Assembly: GCA_023399815.1 (NCBI GenBank)
Contig: JAEWOJ010000152.1
Span: 1 to 15,518, forward strand
Reading direction: 5' to 3'
DNA: 15,518 nucleotides
Source of the DNA: Pseudomonadota bacterium
Lineage (GTDB): Bacteria > Pseudomonadota > Gammaproteobacteria > Xanthomonadales > Xanthomonadaceae
In this document: piece after piece, positions 5,843 through 12,362 of the stretch
Layout: each line of letters opens with the position of its first letter
How positions within the stretch are numbered: the first letter of the stretch is position 1
Program-made: the position numbers and the translations under genes
The notes under the pieces: generated by a model
What the model saw: only the letters and a program-made list of their open reading frames with translations
Database searches by the model: none
What the model was told of the DNA's origin: nothing

Positions 5843-7120
5843 CTACGGCAGCGAAGCGCCCATATCGAGCGTGACCCGGGTGCCGCGCTCCGGGCCCGAA
5901 TGGAGGTCCAGCTTCCAGCCCAGGTGGTCGCACAGGCGGCCGATCAGGTCCAGGCCGATGCCGGTGCGCATGTTGCGCTCGCCGCGCGCGATCTTGGCGT
6001 AGGCCACGGCCACTTCCTCCGGGCTCATCCCATGCCCCGGGTCCTCGATCGTCACCACCGCGCGCCCGGAGAGCGCCATGCGGATCACGCCGCGGTCGCT
6101 GTTCTCCAGTGCGTTGCGCAGCAGGTTGCCCACCGCCGCCTGCACCACGCCCACCGGCGCCAGGATCGTGCAGGACGCCAGCGCCGTCAGCTCGACCGAG
6201 AGTTCCTTGCCGGCGGCCAGGTGCGCATGGTCGGCTACGATCTCCGGCAGCAGCTGCTCCAGCGCCAGCGGTTCGCTCAGCGCCGCCAGCCGTGCCGGAT
6301 CGCGTGCCAGCACCAGCATCAGCTGGATCAGCTGCTCCACGCTGGAGGCGGTGCTGCGTACCCGCTGCAGCTGCTGGCGCGCGCGCGGCGGCAGATCCGG
6401 CTGCTCCAGCGCCAGCTCGGCCGCGCCGGTGATCACCGCCACCGGCGTGCGCAGTTCATGGCTGGCGGTGCTGATGAAGGCGCGCTCGCGCTCGACGAAG
6501 CGTTCGTTGCGTTCCAGGTAGTCGTTCACCGAGGCGGCGATCACTTCCATCTCGGCGCTGCCGCGCGCGGCCACCTGCACCCGCTGGCCGCTGCGCTCGG
6601 GCTGCAGGCCGGCGATATCGTCGGACAACCCGACCAGCGGGCGCACCAGCCGGTTCATGCCGATCCAGGCCATCACCAGGGTGACGATCGCCATCGCGAT
6701 GCCGGCCAGCACCGCCCAGCGGGTGATGAAGTGCTCCAGCTCGGCGAAATCGGTGATGTCCAGCGCCAGCATCGCCCGCCCGAAATCGCTGGTCTCGCGC
6801 ACCATGACCGCGCTCCGGCGTCCCTCCAGCCACACGCCGTCGTGCAACCCCGGCGCCAGCTGCGTCAGCTCGTCCGGGATGCCGCGGGCATCGCGCTCGC
6901 TGTAGAAATGCAGGGTGTCCGAATCCTGCCAGCGGTAATCCGGCTCGCTGCGCTTGTTGGCGATCACGCTGTCCAGCTCGGAATTGAGCAGCGCGCGCCA
7001 CACCGAGTGCTCGGCGCGTTCGTGCACGTAGTTGGCGGCGCTGAACACCACCAGGGTCAGCAGCGCCAGATAGCTGGCCAGCCAGCCCAGCAGCTTGCGC
7101 CGCAGCGTCCGCCGCTTCAT
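5843..7120 (-). CDS. Sensor histidine kinase, ColS/PmrB/QseC-like
   Basis: Predicted 425-aa inner-membrane kinase. A transmembrane helix at about residues 11-31 is followed by a periplasmic sensor of about 100 residues, a second helix at about 136-155, a HAMP-like linker, a HisKA domain with phospho-acceptor H221 in STASHELRTPVAV, and a HATPase domain with N-box NLLRNALEN (332-340), G1 EDPGHGMS and G2 GIGLDLIG. The periplasmic part contains E34-R-A-E37, an ExxE pattern like those used for metal sensing in PmrB and ColS, but this is a short motif. The ATG overlaps the regulator stop by 4 nt (ATGA), marking a cognate pair. The gene ends at a TAG at 5843. An apparent upstream extension of this frame lies over the regulator gene and is not real. 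Confidence 0.93.
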   Translation of the reverse strand: MKRRTLRRKLLGWLASYLALLTLVVFSAANYVHERAEHSVWRALLNSELDSVIANKRSEPDYRWQDSDTLHFYSERDARGIPDELTQLAPGLHDGVWLEGRRSAVMVRETSDFGRAMLALDITDFAELEHFITRWAVLAGIAMAIVTLVMAWIGMNRLVRPLVGLSDDIAGLQPERSGQRVQVAARGSAEMEVIAASVNDYLERNERFVERERAFISTASHELRTPVAVITGAAELALEQPDLPPRARQQLQRVRSTASSVEQLIQLMLVLARDPARLAALSEPLALEQLLPEIVADHAHLAAGKELSVELTALASCTILAPVGVVQAAVGNLLRNALENSDRGVIRMALSGRAVVTIEDPGHGMSPEEVAVAYAKIARGERNMRTGIGLDLIGRLCDHLGWKLDLHSGPERGTRVTLDMGASLP

Positions 7121-7809
7121 CGCTCGCCCGCCGTGTCGGGCGCGCACAGGCGGTAGCCCACCCGCGGCAGGGTATGCAGCAGCTTTTCCTCGAACGGCCC
7201 ATCGACGCTGCGGCGCAGTTCGTAGATGTGCGAACGGAGCATGTCGCCATCGGGCGGCTCGTCGCCCCACAGCGCGTATTCGAGCTGGTCGCGCGGCACC
7301 GCCGCCGGGCTCGCGCGCATCAGCACTTCCAGCAACTTGCGGCAGGCCGGGTACAGGTGCAGCGGCTGGCCGGCGCGCTGCGCTTCCAGCGTCGCCAGGT
7401 CCAGGCGCAGGTCGTGCACCTCCAGTACCTTGCGCGGGTTGCGGCCGCGCGTGCGGGCCAGCACCGCGTCCAGCCGCACTTCCAGCTCGGGCAGGGCGAA
7501 GGGCTTGGTCAGGTAGTCGTCGGCGCCGGCGCGGAAGCCGGCGATCTTGTCGGGCAGCTCGTCGCGCGCGGTGAGCATGATCACCGGCACCTCGGAACCG
7601 TGCTCCTCGCGCAGGCGCCGCAGCACTTCCGGCCCCTCCATGCGCGGCAGCATCCAGTCCAGCAGGATCGCGTCGTAGGACTGGGTGGCGGCCAGGTGCA
7701 GCCCGGTCACGCCGTCGGGCGCGACGTCGAGCACGTGGCCGCGCGCCTCGAAGTAGTCGAACAGGTTGGCGATCAGGTTGCGATTGTCTTCGATGACCAG
7801 CAGCCGCAT
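7117..7809 (-). CDS. OmpR-family response regulator, ColR/PmrA-like
   Basis: A 230-aa DNA-binding regulator. The receiver domain (1-115) begins MRLLVIEDN and has D51 in LLDWMLP as phospho-acceptor, the threonine of IMLTARD and the lysine of DDYLTKPFAL. The C-terminal winged helix (about 130-225) shows the OmpR landmarks LEYALWGDEPPDGDMLRSHI and VGYRL. ATG 7809 matches the family N-terminus; no strong ribosome site precedes it, and an in-frame ATG 7 codons upstream (7830) cannot be excluded. It is divergent from the ArnT-like gene and close to PAP2-eptA, so those are likely targets. OmpR-family proteins bind direct repeats of about 11-bp period, which fits the triple heptamer at 9703-9731. Confidence 0.93.
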   Translation of the reverse strand: MRLLVIEDNRNLIANLFDYFEARGHVLDVAPDGVTGLHLAATQSYDAILLDWMLPRMEGPEVLRRLREEHGSEVPVIMLTARDELPDKIAGFRAGADDYLTKPFALPELEVRLDAVLARTRGRNPRKVLEVHDLRLDLATLEAQRAGQPLHLYPACRKLLEVLMRASPAAVPRDQLEYALWGDEPPDGDMLRSHIYELRRSVDGPFEEKLLHTLPRVGYRLCAPDTAGER

Positions 7810-7829
7810 GCGGAAAGACCCATGGAACA

Positions 7830-7843
7830 TCCCGGAATCGGGA
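7830..7843. promoter_or_regulatory. Short palindrome in the divergent regulator/glycosyltransferase promoter region
   Basis: TCCCG and CGGGA flank a 4-bp centre (GAAT), a small perfect inverted repeat 21 bp upstream of the regulator start. On the minus strand a weak TACGAT -10 candidate lies at 7859-7854. It may be an operator, but 5-bp arms occur often by chance in GC-rich DNA. Confidence 0.3.
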
Positions 7844-7934
7844 ATGCGCGCCCATCGTAGCCGCATCGGTGGCCGGAGCGGCGTCGAAACAGGCGACAAT
7901 GCGGCTCCGACGCGCTTCCCACGCCGGCCGCGCG

Positions 7935-9680
7935 ATGATCCCCGCCCACCCTCCAAGCGAGCCCCGCGTGCGCCCGTCCCGCCTTCGATCCTCCGCCCCC
8001 TGGTTCCTGCTGCTGGTGTTGATCGCGGCCAGCCTGCTGGCCGGGCTCGGCATGCGCGAGCCCTCCCCGCCCGACGAGCCGCGCTTCGTGCTGGCCGCGC
8101 GGCAGATGGTGGAGACCGGGCAATGGCTGCTGCCGCACCGGGGCAGCGAGCTGTACGCGGAGAAGCCGCCGACCTTCATGTGGATCCAGGCTGCCACCTA
8201 CAAGGTGCTGGGCAACTGGAACATCGCCTTCCTGCTGCCATCGCTGCTCGCCGCGCTGCTGACCCTGTGGTTGACCTGGGACCTGTCGCGGCGCCTGTGG
8301 AACCGGCGCGTGGCGCACCATGCGGTGCTGGGCCTGTTCGTATGCATCCAGTTCGGGCTGATGGCCAAGCGCGCGCAGATCGACATGGTGCTGGTGGGCA
8401 TGACCACGCTGTCGCTGTGGGCGCTGCTGCGGCACCTGCTGCTCGGGCCGAACTGGAAGCTGCTGGCGCTGGGCGCCTTCGCCGCCGGCGTCGGCACGGT
8501 GACCAAGGGCGTGGGCTTCCTGCCGCTGCTGGCACTGCTGCCCTGGGCGGCCTGGCGCTGGCGGCATCCCGATGCGACCGGCGCGGGCCGCGGCTGGGGC
8601 TGGTGGCTGATCCTGCCGCTGTTCATCGCCGGCACGTGCGTATGGCTGGCGCCGCTGGGCATCGCCCTGCTGCACAACCCCGACCCGCACCTGCAGTCCT
8701 ATGCGCAGGAACTGCTGTTCAAGCAGACCGGCACCCGCTACGCCAACGCCTGGCACCACAAGCAGCCAGCCTGGTACTACCTGCAGGTGATCGCCACGCT
8801 GTGGCTGCCGGGCAGCCTGCTGCTGCCGTGGCTGGTGCCGGCCTGGTGGCGCCGCCTGCGCCGCGCCGATCCGCGCTACGTGGTGCTGCTGGGCTGGGCA
8901 CTGCTGGTGCTGCTGTTCTTCAGCGCCAGCCCCGGCAAGCGCGAGGTCTACATCCTGCCGATGCTGCCGGCGCTGGCGGTGGCGGCCGCGCCGCTGCTGG
9001 CGGGCCTGCTGCGGCGCACCGGCGTGCGCTGGGCATTGCTGCTGTACGTGCTGCTGCTGGCTGTGGCGACGCTGGCCATCGGCTACGGCGCGCTGCATGG
9101 CGACGGCTGGGCGCAGCGCAACGCGGTCAGGCGCGCGATCGATCCATGGGTGCTGCCGCAGGTCGGCGCCTGGCTGCTGGGCTTCGGTATCGCCACGCTG
9201 GCGCTGGTGGCGTTACTGCGCCTGCGCCGCGCTGGCCTGGCCGCGGTGCTGGCCACCGTGCTGCTGTGGACGATGTACGGATTCGGCCTGATGCCGGTGC
9301 TCGATCCCTACAGTTCGGCCTCGGCGGTGATGGACAAGGCGCGCCAGCGCATCGGCGACGCCGAGCTGGGCATGGTCGCCTGGCGCGAGCAGAACCTGCT
9401 GCAGACCCGGCCGCAGGCGGTGGACTTCGGCTTCAAGCGTCCCATGGCCGAGCAATGGGAACGCGCCGCGCAGTGGGTGGCGGCCGATCCTGACCGGCGC
9501 TGGTTGTTCGTGCTCAAGCAGGCGATGACGCCCTGCGTCGATCCCGCCCGGGTGATCGACATCGGCAGCGCCAATCGCAACGCCTGGCAGCTGTTGCCGG
9601 GCACCGCGCTGGACACCGCCTGCGTGGCCCGCAGCCATGGCCAGGTCCCCGAAGCGCCGGACGAGACCAACGACGACTGA
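7935..9680 (+). CDS. ArnT-like GT39 (PMT-family) integral membrane glycosyltransferase
   Basis: About 581 aa, with roughly a dozen hydrophobic helices and a C-terminal soluble domain (from about residue 430). Family members move a sugar from an undecaprenyl carrier to a periplasmic acceptor; ArnT moves 4-amino-4-deoxy-L-arabinose to lipid A phosphates. The first periplasmic loop carries the family signature: PPDEPR with acidic D47/E48, RQMVETGQWLLPH, then ELYAEKPPTFMWI. TKGVGFLPLL later matches the PMT pattern. Start chosen at ATG 7935; in-frame ATGs at 7899 and 7869 are possible. No arn sugar-synthesis genes are in the window, so the donor sugar is unknown. The setting beside an OmpR-type regulator and eptA favours lipid A or another envelope glycan. 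Confidence 0.85.
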   Translation: MIPAHPPSEPRVRPSRLRSSAPWFLLLVLIAASLLAGLGMREPSPPDEPRFVLAARQMVETGQWLLPHRGSELYAEKPPTFMWIQAATYKVLGNWNIAFLLPSLLAALLTLWLTWDLSRRLWNRRVAHHAVLGLFVCIQFGLMAKRAQIDMVLVGMTTLSLWALLRHLLLGPNWKLLALGAFAAGVGTVTKGVGFLPLLALLPWAAWRWRHPDATGAGRGWGWWLILPLFIAGTCVWLAPLGIALLHNPDPHLQSYAQELLFKQTGTRYANAWHHKQPAWYYLQVIATLWLPGSLLLPWLVPAWWRRLRRADPRYVVLLGWALLVLLFFSASPGKREVYILPMLPALAVAAAPLLAGLLRRTGVRWALLLYVLLLAVATLAIGYGALHGDGWAQRNAVRRAIDPWVLPQVGAWLLGFGIATLALVALLRLRRAGLAAVLATVLLWTMYGFGLMPVLDPYSSASAVMDKARQRIGDAELGMVAWREQNLLQTRPQAVDFGFKRPMAEQWERAAQWVAADPDRRWLFVLKQAMTPCVDPARVIDIGSANRNAWQLLPGTALDTACVARSHGQVPEAPDETNDD

Positions 9681-9702
9681 ACCACCGGAGGTATTAACGC
9701 CC

Positions 9703-9731
9703 CTCCGACACACCTCCGACCTGTCTCCGAC
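9703..9731 (+). promoter_or_regulatory. Triple direct repeat, candidate OmpR-family operator upstream of PAP2-eptA
   Basis: The heptamer CTCCGAC occurs three times without mismatch at 9703-9709, 9714-9720 and 9725-9731, a period of exactly 11 bp. It sits 51 bp before the PAP2 start codon. OmpR/PhoB-family regulators such as PmrA bind tandem half-sites at 11-bp period that overlap or precede the -35 region. A weak -10 (GACGAT, 9743-9748) follows at a suitable distance. The repeat is certain; its role and its binding protein are inferred. Confidence 0.55.
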
Positions 9732-9781
9732 ATGCCGGAAACGACGATGCCGCCACTCAAATTCGATGGCGTATCGCTTCC

Positions 9782-10558
9782 GTGCCTGCCGTTCCTTCTC
9801 CGTCCACGTCGCCCGCGCCCCATGCGCTGCCGGCTTCCGGCGTTTCCGCCGGCCGGCGCGGCTTTCTCGGCCGTTACCTGCTGATCCCGCTGCTGCTCGC
9901 GCTTGCCGCCAGCCTGGTATTGATGGCCGGCAACGGCGACCAGTGGCTGGCCGACCAGTTCTATCGCTGGGAAGGCGGCCAGTGGGCGCTCAAGGATGCG
10001 TGGTGGACCAGCCATGTGGTCCACCGCGGCGGCAAGAACCTGAGCACCTTCGCCGCCCTGCTGGCGATGCTGGCGCTGCTGCGCGCCTGTTTCGATGCGC
10101 GCTGGAAGCCGCTGCGCCTGCCGCTGCTGTACCTGCTGCTGGCGGTGGGCCTGTCCACCGGCATCGTCGCCCTGCTCAAGTCGATGACGCAGATGGATTG
10201 CCCGTGGGACCTGCAGCGCTATGGCGGGCTGCGCCCGTTCGTCGGCCTGTTCCAGCCGCGCCCGGTCGTGCTCGGCCATGCCGGCTGCTTCCCGGCCGGC
10301 CACGCCAGCGCCGGCTATGGCTGGGTGGCCCTGTATTTCTTCGCCCTGCTGCTGCGCCCGCACTGGCGCTGGCCGGCACTGGCGGCGGCCGTCGCCCTCG
10401 GCCTGGTGTTCGGCGTTTCCCAGCAGCTGCGCGGCGCGCACTTCCTGTCGCATGACGTGTGGTCGCTGGCGGTCAGCTGGACGGTGGCGGTGCTGCTCTA
10501 CCTGCCGATGTTCCCGCCGCAGAAAACCGCTGCCGTCCAGGCGGAGGGCCAGCCATGA
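9782..10558 (+). CDS. PAP2-superfamily membrane phosphatase
   Basis: A 258-aa inner-membrane protein with about six hydrophobic segments. The three phosphatase motifs are visible: K133 with MDCPWDLQRYGG, then CFPAGHASAGYG (PAGH at 171-174), then RGAHFLSHD with R217 and H224. This form is typical of the PAP2 proteins that accompany lipid A phosphoethanolamine transferases and dephosphorylate lipid phosphates. The GTG start at 9782 is chosen because no in-frame ATG exists between it and upstream non-coding sequence; it lacks a clear ribosome site. Its stop overlaps the EptA start by 4 nt (ATGA). Substrate is unknown; lipid A, undecaprenyl pyrophosphate or diacylglycerol-type products are the main options. 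Confidence 0.88.
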   Translation: MPAVPSPSTSPAPHALPASGVSAGRRGFLGRYLLIPLLLALAASLVLMAGNGDQWLADQFYRWEGGQWALKDAWWTSHVVHRGGKNLSTFAALLAMLALLRACFDARWKPLRLPLLYLLLAVGLSTGIVALLKSMTQMDCPWDLQRYGGLRPFVGLFQPRPVVLGHAGCFPAGHASAGYGWVALYFFALLLRPHWRWPALAAAVALGLVFGVSQQLRGAHFLSHDVWSLAVSWTVAVLLYLPMFPPQKTAAVQAEGQP

Positions 10559-12210
10559 GCATCGCCACGCCGCACCTGCCGGCACAGGCCACGTTCCTCT
10601 CGCGCCTGCGCCAATGGCGTCCGGAAATCACCACCGAGGCGTTGATCCTGTTCGCCAGCGCGTTCTTCGCACTGGCCTGCAACGGGCTGTTCTGGCGCAG
10701 CGCGATGGCGACCAACCCCGGCAGCGTGCTGTTCGCGCTGTCCCTGTTCGCGCTGCTGATGGGCGTGCACGCCCTGCTGTTCGGCCTGCTGGTCTGGCGC
10801 TGGAACGCCAAGGTGCTGCTGACGGTACTGCTCGTCACCACCGCCTTCGCCACGCATTACATGAACAGCTTCAACGTCTACCTGGACGCGGACATGCTGC
10901 GCAACGTGCTGGCCACCGACCACAAGGAATCGCGCGAGCTGATGACGCCCGCGCTGTTCCTGCCGCTGCTTGGCTATGCATTGGTGCCGTGCGTGCTGCT
11001 GTGGCGCCTGCGCCTGCGCCGCCGCAGCTGGGGCCGCGCCCTGCTGTGGCGCCTGCTGTTCCTGGTGGGCGTGGTGGTGGTGGCCGGTGCCGGCACGCTG
11101 GCCTCGTTCCAGAACATCTCGGCGTTGATGCGCAACCACCGCGAGGTCCGCTATCTCGCCACGCCGGTGAACTACCTGGTCGCGCTGAAGCAGAACCTGG
11201 CCAGCGCCAACCCGATCAAGAACCAACCCAGGCTGCCGCTGGGCACCGACGCCAAGGCCACGCCGCGCGCGGCCGGCAGCAGGCCGCGCCTGCTGGTGCT
11301 GGTGGTCGGCGAAACCGTGCGCGCGCAGAACTGGGGCCTGAACGGCTACGACCGCCAGACCACGCCCGAGCTGGCGCAGGCCGGCGTGATCAACTTCCCC
11401 GACATGCACTCCTGCGGCACCAGCACCGAGGTGTCGCTGCCGTGCATGTTCTCGCCGTTCGGCCGCCACGACTACGACGAGAAGAAGATCCGCGCCCACC
11501 AGTCGCTGCTGCACGTGCTCGAACACGCCGGCATCGCCACGCTGTGGCGCGACAACCAGTCCGGCTGCAAGGGCGTGTGCGATGGGCTGGAGATCCAGCG
11601 CCTGGACGATGCCACCACGCCCGGCCTGTGCGCCGACGGTCGCTGCATGGACGAGATCCTGCTCGACGACCTCGCCGCGCAGGTGCGCGCCAGGCCGGGC
11701 GACCGCGTCGTCGTCCTGCACCAGCTGGGCAACCATGGCCCCAGCTACTTCCAGCGCTACCCGGCACAGTTCCGCCAGTTCGCGCCGACCTGCGACACCC
11801 CGGACCTGGGCAAGTGCAGCCGCGCGCAGATCGTCAACAGCTACGACAACGCGGTGCGCTACACCGACCACTTCCTGACCCGCACCATCGCCGCGCTGCG
11901 CGGCATGGAAGACTACGACACGGCGATGATCTACCTCTCCGACCACGGCGAATCGCTGGGCGAAAAGGGCCTGTACCTGCACGGCGTGCCGTACGCGATC
12001 GCACCGGACGAGCAGACCCGCGTACCGATGGTGATGTGGTTCTCGCCGCAGTTCGCCGCCGACCGCGGCCTGGACCTGGCCTGCCTGCGCGACCGCGCGC
12101 ACCGCCGCACCGACCAGGACAACCTGTTCCCGTCGGTGCTGGGACTGATGCAGGTCGGCACGTCGGTGTACGCGCGCGACCGCGACCTTTTCGCCGGCTG
12201 CGGAGGATAA
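10555..12210 (+). CDS. eptA: Lipid A phosphoethanolamine transferase, EptA/MCR-type
   Basis: A 551-aa inner-membrane enzyme predicted to move phosphoethanolamine from phosphatidylethanolamine to lipid A, reducing negative charge and polymyxin binding. About five membrane helices fill residues 28-180, followed by a periplasmic sulfatase-fold domain. Catalytic residues by comparison with MCR-1: E253 in VGETVR, nucleophile T291 in CGTSTEVSLPC, D463 and H464 in SDHGES. Cysteines pair as expected: C287/C297, C359/C364, C413/C421, with an extra C338/C342 pair. ATG 10555 has GGAGGG upstream and overlaps the PAP2 stop. The residue after the nucleophile is glutamate (E292), where I recall alanine in MCR-1. 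Confidence 0.94.
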   Translation: MSIATPHLPAQATFLSRLRQWRPEITTEALILFASAFFALACNGLFWRSAMATNPGSVLFALSLFALLMGVHALLFGLLVWRWNAKVLLTVLLVTTAFATHYMNSFNVYLDADMLRNVLATDHKESRELMTPALFLPLLGYALVPCVLLWRLRLRRRSWGRALLWRLLFLVGVVVVAGAGTLASFQNISALMRNHREVRYLATPVNYLVALKQNLASANPIKNQPRLPLGTDAKATPRAAGSRPRLLVLVVGETVRAQNWGLNGYDRQTTPELAQAGVINFPDMHSCGTSTEVSLPCMFSPFGRHDYDEKKIRAHQSLLHVLEHAGIATLWRDNQSGCKGVCDGLEIQRLDDATTPGLCADGRCMDEILLDDLAAQVRARPGDRVVVLHQLGNHGPSYFQRYPAQFRQFAPTCDTPDLGKCSRAQIVNSYDNAVRYTDHFLTRTIAALRGMEDYDTAMIYLSDHGESLGEKGLYLHGVPYAIAPDEQTRVPMVMWFSPQFAADRGLDLACLRDRAHRRTDQDNLFPSVLGLMQVGTSVYARDRDLFAGCGG

Positions 12211-12223
12211 ACCCGCGCCTCCT

Positions 12224-12291
12224 GTAGGAGCGACGCGAGTAGCGATGGGGCTTCACCGGTAAAGCCCCCTCGCGACTCGCGTCACTCCTAC
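12224..12291. repeat. Large imperfect palindrome (xanthomonad REP-like element)
   Basis: Two 30-bp arms, 12224-12253 and 12262-12291, are complementary with only three mismatches around an 8-nt loop (CACCGGTA). The arm begins GTAGGAG, again a GTAG-headed palindrome, followed by CGACGCGAGT. It starts 14 bp after the eptA stop and may protect or end that transcript. There is no strong T-run, so it is better called a dispersed repeat than a terminator. Confidence 0.8.
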
Positions 12292-12304
12292 AACGCTCCT
12301 GCAC

Positions 12305-12333
12305 TTGCCGCCACCGCCCCGGCCCTCTAGCCT
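12305..12333 (+). promoter_or_regulatory. Weak candidate promoter for the M2 peptidase gene
   Basis: TTGCCG (4 of 6) is separated by 17 bp from TAGCCT (3 of 6), 29 bp upstream of the GTG start. The spacing is right, the -10 is poor, and nothing better lies between the palindrome and the gene. Confidence 0.25.
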
Positions 12334-12362
12334 TCGCCGGTCCATCATCACCGGGGAATCGC

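Noticed and set aside
5843..8197. 784-codon minus-strand frame suggesting a very long kinase
   Set aside because: Only the part from ATG 7120 encodes kinase domains. The upstream part is the out-of-frame shadow of the OmpR-type regulator gene.
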